From Paramecium sonneborni (taxonomy: Eukaryota; Ciliophora; Oligohymenophorea; Peniculida; Parameciidae): a stretch of 64,000 nucleotides of DNA. The stretch spans positions 283,404-347,403 of the forward strand of contig CAJJDN010000019.1 of assembly GCA_905182985.1 (NCBI GenBank). Direction: 5' to 3'. Made by a program: the position numbers and the translations under genes. Shown here one piece after another: positions 24,211 to 37,883 of the stretch. The first letter of the stretch is position 1, and the number at the start of each line of letters is the position of its first letter. The notes below the pieces were generated by a model. It had not been told where the DNA came from, did not search any database, and was given only the letters and a program-made list of their open reading frames with translations.

Positions 24211-27200
24211 ATGCTCAAGTATTTTTCGTTATTTTTACAGATTTGTTAGTATTTATTTATAATAGATTTAAGTTATATCTAGCAATCAATCAATAATATT
24301 GAGGTTATTGAAGAAAAATTGTCCTTTTAGAGGAATACAAATAAAATTTAATTGGATGAAAACAATAGTTATGGTTATTAATTCTGGTTCAAATTTAATC
24401 TTTAGAATTAGAATACTTTTCCAGAGGTATTAGAAAATGAATTTATCACAAATAAATACAATAGCTTAGAAAATAATAATGGCTTTTTAATTTTCTCTGA
24501 ATGGGATTCACTTACAAAATAAAATACTGTTTTATATTTTTTATAACCATCCTTTTCAGGAATACCTTTTTGTACTTTAAATGTTATATTGTTCCTTTCA
24601 AATTAACAAAGCAGTGTTTATTAACATTATATTAAATTTTAGTTTTTAGAAGGAAATTGGATTTATACTCATTTAGGATTTCAAAGAAACACAAATTTAT
24701 TTTAATGGTTCATATATACTCCAGAGACTGAAGAGTTGTAAGAATATAATTTTTAAAATTTCGAAAATTTTTTAGATTTAGTTGAAACAGTAAACATTAT
24801 TGGAGGTAGTGGAAAATTTCTTTACTACTCCCAAAATATTAATCTTAAACATATTTAAGGAAAATTCTCTTCTGTCAATTTTAGTAAAGGAATTTTAAGT
24901 AAAGAAATAACTTTGTCTTGGTTACAATAGATTTAATATCCTAATTCATGTTTAGGAATTAATACTGACATTTTATTTTATAATTAGTATCTTGATGGAA
25001 CATAGTATTTATCAAATACTTTTTACTTAAAAGGAAAAAGATTTATAATTCGAGGATGGAACAAAATAATTATCAATAAGGTATATTTTTAATGATTTTA
25101 GAACTAATATTTTGATTCTCATATATAAATGATAAGAATTACTGTAAATAAGGATTATACAGATAATAGCTATATTGGAGATAAGCTATTTTAATTAATC
25201 TATGTTCTTAATTCAGATTTAAATAAACAATCTGGAGTTAAGGCTAATATTTAAAGGATTGTTCAACCCTTTTAGACACTTTACTAAAACTGGTAAAACA
25301 CATTTTTAGATAATTTTATCTATTATGATGATCTAATGTTAAAAAGATTTTCTAATTGGTTTTATTTTAGTTTTGAATAAGGAGGATTTAAAGAATAATT
25401 TTTTTAACTTTTTTTCGGTTTTGATTTTTTAAGTTTATCATATGACTTTGGACATTTTTATATGCCTGAAAAAACCTATTAATTAGCTGATGTTGAACTT
25501 TTTATTTTAATTGGAGGTGATAAATTTTCCAGTAGATTTTATTATTAAGGATATTTATAAAATATAGAGATTTTGACATGCCTTACTGAGGAGTAGTTAT
25601 ATTAATAAATTCATCCATATTATAATAGTATAAATGAATAAATATTTAGAATGTCATGGATAATGTAAAACTTGTAATGGGCCAACTGAATAAAATTGTT
25701 TTAGTTGTTATGAATATTAGAATAGAGAATATTATATTGGCAAAAATATATGTTCTTGTAAATTTGGTTATTCTGAAATTTCAAACTCTTTTATTTGTTC
25801 TGATATTTATAGTTTTCTTTAGAAAGAAATCAAAATAGAAAAAGCTTAATAAGAATGTCAAATTAACATTAATTTTGATGGTCTATAAGTTTGTTCAAGT
25901 TGGTATGTTATATTTTATAAATAGCCCTGAAATAAATTATAAATGTTATGATTGTATTTTTAGTCCTAACACTTGGATTTTAAATCCTCTCTGTACTAAA
26001 GATATTGTATACACTAGTTTAAGCAGTTCTTCGATGCTATTAAAAAATAGAGAATAAAAAGATTACACTTTATATACTTTTGATTTTGCCTTTGGCTTTT
26101 AAATTTGCGAAGGATGTGAAAAATTATGCGTTGAAAGTGATCAAAATTGTCACTAAATTTAGGGAAGATAACATTTGAATAAAAAAGTAATTATTAAATG
26201 CAAAGAAAGTTTTTATTTTTAAGATAATAGTTGTCAAATGTGTAAAACTTAATGTAAGAAATGTATATCATTAAATATTTGCTAAATTTGTTAGGATGGT
26301 TACTATTTAAAAGATGGAGATTGTTTTTAATGTCAATAGGCATGCTCAAAATGTATTCTAAATGATTAATAAAAAATAATATGTCTAGCTTGTATAGAAA
26401 ATCATGGATTAATTCACGAATCTTGTATTAAATGTGGTTTGAATTGTATTAGTTGTGAACAAAGCATACATAAGGTGACTTCTATTAAATTTTTAAGATG
26501 TTTGGTCTGTTAAGATAATTAAAAATTCATGATAAGCTTTGATTAATAAAATTGTATTGATAATGCTATTAATAATTGTAAATATGGATTCATCTATTCA
26601 TCATAGGATAGAGCTATAAATACTTTAATTTTAAATTAAGATTTAATAACTGTAGATACTGCTGTAATTGGATGTGCATTATGCAATGATTATTATGAAT
26701 ACGATATTAAAAATTAACTTTGTTAGTATAAATTTGTAGCAAATTGCAAATAATCTATTAAAGATATAGATTATGGTTTTCAATTTTGCTTAGTATTCAC
26801 AAATTAGAAATTTTATTTTAATTACTCTCCTTCATTCATATTTGTTAATGATTATGAATGTGATAGAACACAAATATAATGTGTAAAATGTTTGTCTGTA
26901 TCTTATTATCAATATTGTCTTTTATGTAAAACTGGTTACTATGCTGATTTGAATGGAATATGCAGAAAATGTCCAAAAGATATAAATTGTAAAAATTGTT
27001 TCATTTAGTCAAAAAAATATAAAGATAATTGGAAATCAAATATAAGAGCCACTTTTCAATATTTTTTTAATCATTATATAACTGATTTTACAATATTTCG
27101 TAAACTAAATTCAGAACCAGATGATGAATATGAAATTTTATGTTATGATTGCTGGGAAGATTATGAATTCTATAATGGATTATGTATTTAAGCATGTGAA

Positions 27201-30200
27201 TGTTTTAGATGCGTTAAAATCAATAATTAAAATATTTGTGAAGTTAGCCCTTTCATTTAAGATTATCATTCTTTAACTATAATAGATGGTAAATAAATAG
27301 ATTGTTCAACTTATTGTTAATTTTGTTATCCAATAACTTATGAGGAAATGAGAATCATAAATCCTTATTTTAATAGCCTAAAATTTTCTTATTTTTCCAA
27401 TAAATGTTTAATACCTAATTCAAAGTTTACTAATTTAGTTTATGATTCAGATCTTTAACAGTATAAGAAATGTTTTTTTCATTCTAATTGTTAAATTGAA
27501 ATATCCTTTAACTACTTCTTAATATGTCAAGATAATTTGACTATTCAAAAAGAAGAAAAGTAAACTTTAATAACAATAAATTAATTATTTTCTTAAAATA
27601 GTTATCCGAGATTTTAAGAATTTGAAAATGATATATTCTATTATTATGCTAATTCATAATTGATAGAAAATATTGTTATAGATATTGAAGTTTAAGATTC
27701 TACTGAATGTTTACTGCCATCCTTTTCTTTATTAAATAATCAATTCTATACAAACATATTTTCCATAAAAAATGTTAAATTACATATATTCAGCAAATAA
27801 TCCACTAATTTTATTGCTAATTAGTTATTTATTTAAGACTTTTCATTCATCTAAATAGATAATGTGTAATTTAAACCATATTTTTAGAATTTATTTATTT
27901 TCAAGATAGATTCTTTATTAAATTAATAAGTATTCCTTAATAATCTAAATTTTACTAATTAAAAACAATCAAACTAATTTTCAATAATTATGAATAATAT
28001 CAAATTTATTCAATTCAAAAATATTTATATTAAAGAAATTGACACTTTTTAAAACCAAGGAATAATATAAATTTCTTAAGTCAAATCTTAATAAATAATT
28101 TTTTTAAATTTATTTCTAATAAATTCTGTAATTACGGAAACTTCTCTCATATCATTAATTAATGTTACATTTACTAAAATATAAATTGACAGTTTAAAAA
28201 TTGAAACTTAATTTTATAATTCTCGTCTTTTCAATTATGAAAAATCAAATTAAAATGACTTTTTGATGTCTAAAATATTAATTAATTCAAGATTAATTAA
28301 TTGTTAAATATGGTTAAATTTTGAGAATTAAAATCTTATACGATTAAGTGATTTACATATTCTTTAATGTTATTTAGTTAAAACTAAATTAATTTAATTA
28401 AGAGACAATACTTTAGTTTCTTATTTTAATGCAACTCAGAATTAATTATATGAATAATCAATTCTGTTGTATTTTCAAAATGGTTATTAAGTAAATAGTA
28501 CTAATCTATTAATTCTAAAAAATATATTATTTTTAGAAAATTAGTGTTATAATAATTATTGTCTACTATTTATAGTTCAAGATCATGATTAATCAATAAA
28601 CAAAATTGTTTTTACTAATTTACTTATATTTTTTAATTATAGATTACCTGAAAAATAAATTGAAAATATTGAAGAATATGAAACTTTAATTTATTTATCT
28701 TTAAAATCAATAATTATAGATGATGTAAAATTTATGAGAAATTTTTAATCTGATATTGATAATTAAATTCCCATAAATTAAATGTAAATTAATAATATAA
28801 TTGCACTTAAGATAACCTCTATAAAAATACTTGAAATTAATCAACCGAATGTTTCTTTTTTGTATCAATTATATAAATGTTCTAAATTAAAATAGACAGC
28901 TATAACTAATAAACCTATTATAATAATTTAAAAATTTTAGAATCTTGAATTGAATTCTATTGATATTTCTAATGTCATTAATTTTAATTCACCAATTATT
29001 AAAATTTAATCATAAAAGTCAGCGTTGATATAATAAGATGAGTAGATTCTTATTTAAAATTTAAATTTTACTTAAAATTTATTATTAACTACTTAGTATT
29101 TTTACTCAAAATCTATTTTAGAAATTTCAAGTGAATAAAAATAAACTATCAAATTATAAAATTTTATATCATAATTTAATATTCTCCATGAATATATTTA
29201 AGATTATAGTATATCATCTGCTAATTTATTGCTAATAGAATCTTCACAAAGTGATATTTTAATGTAAAATTTATATTTTATAAGCAATATTGTGATAAAT
29301 TCTAGTAACACATAACTCATAATTTACTCTAATACTTTGTAAATGATTAATTCAACAATTTTAAAACATAATTTAATGGATGAAACAATGATTTATTTAA
29401 TTTTAAGCAAATAGTATGTTTTTGATGTTTCTGTCTAATATTTTGAACAACTTTAAAACTATTTCCCAATTATATCTTAAACAGGCGTTGGACAATTTCA
29501 TTTTAAAAATCTAAATATTTAAAATGCTATTATAAACTAGACATTGGGATACAAAGGTAGTGTATTTTAATTTTATCCTAAAAATGGAGGAACAATATAA
29601 ATAAATTAATCAAACTTTTTTAATATAAATTCATAATTTTTACTATTTGAAACAAAAGGAGGATGTTTCTACATCTTACTACCTTCATTTAAAATTAATA
29701 TTTTAATTAACAATTGCATTTTTTAAAATGTATATACATAAAATTAAGGAGGCATAATTTATATAGAGTCAGTAATTGATCATCTTGTCAATTTAGAAAT
29801 AATTAATGTTTTTATTCATAATATATTTTGTTTAACAGGTTCTATCATTTTTTTAAAATAAAATAAAGTAGATTTGAATACTGTTAGTAATTTGGTTTTA
29901 TAACATGTTTAGATTTTTTAAGAAAAGGAATATTTTATGAACTATTTATCTTAATTTAAATTGATATCTGATGATTTATCTAATCAATTTTTTTCAAAAA
30001 GAAGTCTTATTTATGCAACTTATTCTAATATTTCTTTGTTTAATTTTACTGTTTAAGATATATTTTAAGAAAAAGTTTTATAATGTAGTTAATGTCAATA
30101 AATCTTAATTAAGGATTTATTTATTCATAAAGGTATAAATAGTTTTTCCTTAGTCTAAATAATATCTAATCAAAATTAAATTAGCATTTTATTTTCTAAT

Positions 30201-33200
30201 GTTTAATTCCTTAATATAATAAATGAAATTGATTATCAAACAAATTTAATTTGTAATTTAAAAAATGATTTTCCAAAGTTTGACTTAAATTGTTTTACAA
30301 ATGACTAAAAGGAAGATGGTAATTTAATGAATAATTTAATATTTTATTATGATGATTCTTATTTAAAAACCTTAAGAAGATGCAATTTTAATAAAATTAT
30401 TTAACAAATATAAAATGAATAATCCCTGATACAAATATCATCTCAAGCATAAATATAATTAATAAAATTAGAAAATTGTTTGTTTTAGAAAATTTAAAGT
30501 CAGAATGCAATTATTCGAATTATCACAAAAGCTATTTATTCCAATTATATAAAATTTAAATAAATTCATATATCTGATAATTAATGTGGATACTTTGGAT
30601 GTATAAGAATGGAATCTAATGAAAATTATTAAAACAGATTACTGTAAAATAATTAACAAAAAGAATTTGAAATTTTTGGAGCAGAAATTAAAATAGATTA
30701 AATGTTTTGTTTTAAAAATAATGCTTTAAATGGTGTTTGTTTAAACATCGAAAATTTATCGATACATATTATTGATTCTCTTTTTTTTAATAATACAGCT
30801 TCTGAATATGGAGGAAGCATATATTTTTCCTCAATTAAATCTGATTAATAATTACTTTTTAAATTTTGTTAATTTTATTAGAATTAAGCTGAAATAGCAG
30901 GTGCTATTTATTCCAATAGTATAATTAATAGCAAATGGATTAAGGAATATAATTATTTCGATAAAAATCGCTGTAAACTATATGGTTCTTCTATTGTTTA
31001 ACCTCCAATAAAATTAGGGATCACTTTTGATAATTATGAAACTATCTTTTATCCTATAACGATATATGAGAAAGAAAATTTAAAAGTAGATTAAATTGAA
31101 TTTAATAAAAACCCTTTACAAAATTATTATAATTTACCTAGTGGATGCGAATTAAATAAATATTAAACTGTAACTGAGGATAATTTATATATTAATAATC
31201 AAATTACTTTTCGTTTAATGGGATTCGATTCAAATGATGAAATTATGAAAAATTTAATTGGTTCATCATGTATCATTTATGATAGAGTTGTTGATCTGCA
31301 AAAAGAATAAACATAATTATAATTATCTGAACTTTTTTAGTCTGCAGTTAATATTAAATCTATTTAATTTAATAATGTTTCAAAAGATTATAATTTGGAC
31401 ACTATCATACTAAATAGTAAAACACTCAATAATAGTATAAATTCTGTCACATAGTTGATTTTTTTTTGTCCAGGCATAAAAAGTAAATTTTATTACATAA
31501 TTTTAGCTTAAAAAATTAATTAAAATTATCCTTATGAAATAATTTGGACATAAGAATAATATTTTTTATAAATAAATATAATAACACTTGATTGTTAATT
31601 AGGAGAGATTAAAAATTAATTAACAGGAACATGTTAATAATGTGATGCTTCTTAAGGCTATTATTCAGTAGTACTTAATCAAAATTTATGTGATGTTTAA
31701 GATGACAAAACAACTGCTGAAGTTAAATCTGCTTCACTTAAACTCCTTTCTGTATAATAATTAAAATATTTAATAGGGTTAATGGAGACCTGAATATAAT
31801 AATAGATATATCACTTAATGTTCAAATAAAATAGAAAATTGTAAAGGAGGTTGGGATGTCGGATATGATTCATGTGAAACTGGATATTTTGGTGCTCTTT
31901 GTGAATAATGTGATATTTATAATAGAAGAGGATAAGGTAAATATTCAAATACTGAATCTTATTAATGTGGAGAATGTTAACCAGATTATTAATCTGTTCT
32001 TTATGCAATTTTATTAAATCTATGGTATTTGTTTTTATTTAATTAAGGAATTTGTTTTCTATTATATTCTCTGTCAAGAGTGCTTAAACTTCAATCATGA
32101 ATTAAGTAAACAAAAAAAATCAAATAGCAGTAAGTACATTTCTAAAAATATTTATTAACTATTTTTAATTATTATTTGTAGTGTCAACATTTTAATTACC
32201 AATTCCTTATTAGATTACAATACTATTAGGATTTATGGGAAATCCAGTTAGAGTAATTTCTTATTCATTAGATTGCTCTTTAGTAGACAAAATTGAAATA
32301 GACATCATTTATCTTAGAATGATTTAGTAGATCTTATACCCTTTTATTTATCTTTTTATTATGTCAACAGCCTATATAATTTATACAGTATACCAAAAGA
32401 TTAAAATCAACTTTAGCTATTTTTATATAGCCATATCATATTTAGTTTTATATTACAGCCCCTAAATATTGAGTAGTTTAATAAACATTATGTCTTTTAG
32501 AAGTATCTCTAATATTAGTTGGGTCTAAGCTGATGTATCATTTCAATATGAAACAAATACTCATTATTAATGGATTTATATTTTATGTGTTCCATTGATT
32601 ATATTTTTATTATTTTCAGTCAGTAGTCTATTTTTCTTACTTTTCAATAAGAGACACAATTTAAAAAAGATTAAATCTCTCTTGTATTTGGGATACTTAT
32701 ATTTAGAATATAATACTAGCTCTTATTTTTGGGAGTTTGTTAAATTAGTTCTAAAAATTTTGATTGGATTTGTTCTAACATTTTTATAGGAAAGAATTAT
32801 AATTAAAGGTTGCATTTGCCTTTTGATTCTTGCATTATATAAATCCTTTCTGACTAAATTCAAACCATATAAGTTGAGAAATATAAATATAATAGATTAA
32901 TAAGCTTCATTTATTTGTTTAGTATCCATTTTATTTGGATTGATGTTAAGATTAGCAGCTGAAATATAATTGAATTTCTTTCCTTAAATTATTTATATAT
33001 TTTTGGCTACTCTTAACATAGCCTTCACATTATACTTAATTAAATTAATTCTATAATCATATATAAGACAATATGTAGAATAATTAGATGAATTAAAATA
33101 ATTTATAAAAAGAACATTTCCAATATTATAAAAGTACAAATTGTGTAGGTAAATATTATAAGAATCTTCTACTGTTAGGAATAATGCAAAATTAAATTTT

Positions 33201-33422
33201 AAAAAAATAACTCAAAGTATTATATAGAAAAGTTAATTATTTAATAAATCTAAATTAATTTCAAAGTAGTAATAATAAGTAATATCTTTGGAATCTAAAA
33301 TTTAATAGTAACCAAATGATGATTAAATCAAGACAAGTATACAACTTCTTTAAAAAATGGATTTAAAAAGAACTTTTTTTAATAAATAAAACTTATAGAA
33401 TATGTAAAATGATGAAAATTGA
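24211..33422 (+). CDS. Giant Cys-rich surface protein with C-terminal membrane domain (complete paralogue)
   Basis: A 21-nt intron at 24245-24265 joins the signal-like start MLKYFSLFLQIYLSY to the body. The order matches the divergent neighbour: lectin-like block with GYQFWFKFN (24350-25600), furin-type Cys-rich stalk (about 25640-27330; CxxC pairs such as CQMCKTQCKKC), long beta-helix-like region (about 27600-31700), EGF-like module with CKGGW (31840-31854) and GALCEQCDIY (31894-31923), then membrane helices (about 31990-33080) including YLYLEYNTSSYFWEF and KPYKLRNINII, and a Gln/Lys-rich cytoplasmic tail ending at TGA 33420-33422. Introns at 31752-31776 (25 nt) and 32130-32181 (52 nt, unusually long) were placed; others remain. 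It is about 3,000 residues. Location at the plasma or ciliary membrane is inferred; function is unknown. Confidence 0.8.
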
Positions 33423-33532
33423 TTTAAAAAATTTAAAGGAAATTCAATAATTTTTTATGAATGTTATTACATCATATTAAATATAAAAATAATTATTTTA
33501 ATTATATAATTTATAATTAATAAAATTAATTA

Positions 33533-34744
33533 ATGCCTCTTATTACTCCTGAATTTTTAATTGAATAAGATGAAAAGCACATCATAATAAAACTTAGATT
33601 ACCATATGTTAAACCTACCAAATCAGAATTCAGTATGATTGGTAAACAATTTAGTTTTTTTCTAAAGCCTTACTTACTTTAATTAACCTTTAATGAATTT
33701 CTAAAAGATTCAGAATAACCATCAAAAGCAGTATATGATCCAGAAACATATAGTCTAAAAGTTTATTTAGAAAAATTGAATTTAGGAGAAAATTTTACTT
33801 AACTTGATATGATTGGACTCCTTATGAATAAAAAATCAAAAAAAAATAAATAATTTTAAGGACGATTAATATAGGTTATTGAAAGTACAAACAATAAAAA
33901 TGATATAAAAAATAATGATGATAATGAAGAAAACCAATAATAAGGATATGTAAACCCTTTTTGTTATGGATTCAATAATCAATATACAGATGTTTTTGAT
34001 GATTTAGAGGAAGAATTATATGAAATAGCCATACTAGATCCTAAATAGATTTCTCAAGAAAATAGAAAAGAGATTGCACTCTAAGTAATTTTAAAAGAAT
34101 TTGACAAAGATGCTTATCTGTTTGATTTATTAGAAAATGAATAAGTTGATGAAATATTAATTTATGAATTCTAAATTCAAAATTAATTCACTATAGAAGA
34201 AATTAATAAAATAAGCAAATTTGGAAAACGAGAATATCTAATAGAAAATAAAGAATAATGTATTTTAGGAATTTTAGATATTTTATTTGCATTTTTATAT
34301 GAGAATAATTTGTTTTAAGGAGATTTAAATTAAGAATCTGCAATAACTATTAATCAATTAAGTTCTTAATTTTCAGCGTTTTATATAGAAAATAGTTTAG
34401 AAAATGTTTTGATTAATAATTATTAAAGAGCTCTAACCTTTCCAATGATTAGAAGTTTTGAAATTTGTGTTAAGACTAAAAACCTTTTGATTGAGGTTCT
34501 AAGAAATAAAATTTAAATAATTAAAATCTTGCTTGCAGTAGAAAGTTTATTTTCAAAGGCAAAGCCTCGAAATTATTTAAATTTAATTTATCTTTAAGAT
34601 TATATTGTTTGGGCATAAAGCCTATAAGAAGATGATTTAAAAGATTTATCAAAGAAAATAAATAAATTAAAAATAGATAAATCTTAGCTCTAATTGAATA
34701 TTCCTATAATTGAAAATGAGGCAATGTAATAATTTTAAGAATGA
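33533..34744 (+). CDS. SHQ1: H/ACA snoRNP assembly factor SHQ1
   Basis: SHQ1 is a chaperone for the pseudouridine synthase Cbf5/dyskerin before it joins H/ACA RNAs and telomerase. One exon, 404 codons (403 residues; yeast Shq1 is about 507). Residues 1-85 are the CS/Hsp20-like domain: MPLITPEFLIEQDEKHIIIK, LRLPYVKPTKSEF and LKPYLLQLTF match the family. The C-terminal SHQ1-specific helical domain starts at NPFCYGFNNQYTDVF and contains LDPKQISQENRKEIALQV, FDKDAYLFDLLEN and the later QRALTFPMIRSFEIC. The acidic, Asn-rich linker between them is typical. Its stop is 39 bp from that of the convergent gene. Confidence 0.88.
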
Positions 34745-34783
34745 AAAACATTTTATTTTTTGTTTTAATATTTGAAATAATAT

Positions 34784-36367
34784 TCACAATAATTCTTAAA
34801 TCAAATTTAATTCGAACTCTAAAACACAAGGTCTATTACTAATAATTGTGGTTATTGTATCTTCTTAATTTAAGAATCCATTTTTCTGATTTTAAGGCTT
34901 ATAATTATAACTCTTAATTAATTCTGGGTTTATTGGTTTATTTGTTTTTATTTCTAATTAAAATCCTTCTAATAAGCTTTCATTCAGATTTGGTCCATAA
35001 AATCCCATATTACAATGTTTTTAAAATTCTTTACCTTATTCAATTAATGAATTCCAATGATGGCAAAAGTTATGAATGAAGTCTTGTGGTTAACTTTCAA
35101 AAATAATTTCCAAATGATGGGCTTTTCCGAATTTCCAACCATTATTTTTTATTAACTCATTATATTTAGTCTTGAAATTTATCTATTATTTATACTTTCA
35201 TTTTGATTTTATCTTAAATAGACATCTCATGTTTGTATTTTAAAGATTCAAAGTTTCTATAAAATGTACATTTAATATTAGTAATTGCAGGATTTTAAGG
35301 TATGTTAATTTTATATGATTCAGTTTTTATTTTATCATAATTTTTAAATGGACTAGCATTTTTTCCACTAAAATATGCTATTGCTTAGTTATAAATTCAT
35401 TTTTACCTATATTCTTAAGATATAGTGTATATAAGTCATCAAAGTCTTCAAAACATTTTTTAGATGGAGCCCATAATTAATTATTCATATAACAATCACT
35501 CTCACATATTTAGTTGTCTGCTGCTTTTTTTGTAGTTTTATAATACAATTTTTACTTGAGTAATATTTCATTGATAGCATTTCTATAAATTTAAAGATTA
35601 TATTCATCTAAAGAAGTAAGAGTTAAGAATTAATTATTTGAATTTTATATGGAATCATCTAATATCAATTCTTTTAAAATTCCTGGAATATCATTTTATA
35701 TAAATTAAGGAAAATCACAAGTTATGCTAATTCCATTACCTAAATAAGTGTTATTATTTGTTAAATATCCATATTAATTATCCCAAGCATATTAATAGTC
35801 TTTAGGTATAAAGGAATCCACTATTCTTTGAATTTTCTATAATTATTAGGATATTGATATTTTTGTTATTGGAAATATAAATGTCAAATCATCATCAAGT
35901 TCTATTGCTACATAATATTCATAGCCTTTATATTTGTATTGAAATATGCCTTTTTCACAATTTCCATTTAAATTACATTCCTTTAAAATTTAATCTGATA
36001 CTTACTGATTCTTCAATCCAATAATCTCTTCAATATTTTTTCTTCTAATTTTTAAATTTCTTCTCACTATTATAAATTTATTATTAGAATCTTAAAAATA
36101 AATAGTATCATCTTTCAACAATCCTACTAATTCTTTTAATTCACAAATTTTGTTGAATTTTGTTTTGTTCATTTCTTTTTATTTCTTCATATATCCTTCT
36201 AATCTTTTTTTATGAAAGGTAGCATAATCTTATTCATCTGATTAATTTTAAATAATATCAATAGCTACATGAGAAGGTGATGAAGCTGGTTTTTAAGGAG
36301 AATTTGAATGGTTTACTTCAATATGTTTTACATTTGGTAATGCTGATAATTGTTATTATTATTATTA

Positions 36368-36402
<35 letters not shown>

Positions 36403-37796
36403 ATTGTTATTATTATTGTTATTATTATTGTTATTATTATTATTATTATTATTGTTATTATTGTTATTATTGTTAGATTTATATATCATTTTTAAATATC
36501 TTTTCAATTGTAATATTCTCAGACTTTTTAATTACACCTTCAAATAGTATGGTTAGAATTTAACATAATTATTCAATATATTATTTCATAGTTAATCCTG
36601 TGCATCTTTCTGATTTGATTGTAAAATACTTATCTTTTTCTTTAGTTTAAACATTAAATACTTTGTTTTATATTTTTGAACTCAAATTATTATTATTTGA
36701 TTTAATCTTATTGATTGATTATGGATCTAATTTGAATTTCAAAGTAAATGTAAGTCCTAAACCACTAAATTATGGTTTGACTGTATGATAACCAAATTTA
36801 TCATCAAAACTGACTAAATCTTTTGAGTCTAAATATTAGTTCATTTTACAACAAGTATCCATAGCATCAATAATGGATGATTTTTCAGTATTAAGAAACT
36901 TGAATTTAAGATGATCTTCTCTATTTATCCATACTATGTTTTATTTATCACTAGATTAAAGTACCATTCTATCAGATGGCCAATCAGGATGACGTAAACC
37001 TTTAAAAATTTGATTTATAATAGCTTGATTTGGATCTTTTTTCTTAAACAATTTATCATTAATTTATAATTTCCTAACATCTTCTTAGGCCATAGTTGAT
37101 AAATCATTATGTAAGGAATAATTAATAATTGTTTATTTTGATAGAACTTAGAGTAATTCTTTAGTTAAAGCTTATCTATTTTAAATAGTGGAACCAAATC
37201 TCTATTTTGGAATATTTCTTCTAAGAACAAAAATAGATTCTTCTAAAAATGGTTTAACATCTTCTAATATAGAGGATGTTAGAGTATAAGACATATCTTT
37301 AATAGGTGTACCTAGATAACCTTTTTCTTTAACAATAGGATCAAAAAGGTCACTATATATTAGATATGAACTTGGATCAACAGCAAAAAGTCCAGGTTTA
37401 GATTTTGGATTATCTTAAATAAGTTTGCATATAGATCTAAAATTATTTCCTTAATCTGTAATTTTATTTTTGCAAGCATAAAATTACTCTTTTGTTAATT
37501 TTTTGATTGAACCTTAATGTTGAGATAGATTTGGAAATGGTAAACAAAGGATTGGTTATTCTACTTTTTCTCTGCTATCAATTTATATTCCTGCTTCTTA
37601 TAATTCTTTAGGAGTACAATGAACTGTGCATAAATATTTAATCTAAAATTTAATTAATATAATGATGTACAATATATATAATTGGATTTTTCATTTGATG
37701 ATAAGATAATGTGGTTACCAAATCTCCTAATATTTCTTCAATTTAGTGTTTATCTAAATAGGCTTTAGCTTTTCTTTAAATTTCTTATTATGCCAT
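34784..37796 (-). CDS. Phosphagen (guanidino) kinase-like pseudoenzyme with RIIa-like N-terminus and polyglutamine
   Basis: Three introns (28, 23 and 25 nt) give exactly 979 codons. Residues about 8-50 (AYLDKHQIEEILGDLVTTL, then PIIYIIKYL) resemble the RIIa/DPY-30-type dimerisation-docking fold. A guanidino-kinase-like domain follows: VDPSSYLIYSDLFDPIVKEK, FVLRRNIPKQ, HPDWPSDRMVLQ and IVWINREDHLKFKFL correspond to conserved blocks of arginine/creatine kinases. The catalytic segment, usually GYLTCPTNLGTG, reads GYHTVKPQFSGLG, so the reactive Cys is lost. A 42-codon Gln tract (36350-36475) leads to a second half with another family-like segment, GYLTNNNTYLGNG, also lacking that Cys. Loss of phosphotransfer activity is inferred. 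A structural or ciliary docking role is possible given the RIIa-like start. Confidence 0.8.
36350..36475 (-). repeat. 42-codon polyglutamine tract encoded mainly by TAA
   Basis: In the frame of the surrounding gene the tract is 33 TAA, 8 CAA and one TTA codon, that is 41 Gln and 1 Leu. The flanks read through in the same frame on both sides (KNDIQIQ before, LSALPNVKH after), so it is truly part of the protein. On the plus strand it appears as an Ile/Val run, which is a shadow. Confidence 0.9.
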
Positions 37797-37883
37797 AATT
37801 TATTTTATAATTATAATTGTTGACTAAGAGGAAATAATTAAATCCATAGAAATTAACAGTGAACTCAATGACGTAATAATAAT
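37797..37883. promoter_or_regulatory. Divergent promoter region (87 bp)
   Basis: These 87 bp separate the starts of the phosphagen-kinase-like gene (minus) and the secreted hydrolase-like gene (plus). No specific motif is visible. Confidence 0.5.

Noticed and set aside
31811..32008. Minus-strand His/Asn/Ile-rich frame
   Set aside because: It is antisense to the EGF-like module and first membrane helix of the plus-strand giant gene.
36350..36475. Polyasparagine instead of polyglutamine
   Set aside because: The frame that gives Asn hits TGA soon after the tract and does not match the protein on either side; the Gln frame joins both flanks.
36277..36495. Plus-strand frame of mostly Ile and Val
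   Set aside because: It is the antisense of the polyglutamine tract in the minus-strand gene; the flanking sequence codes only on the minus strand.
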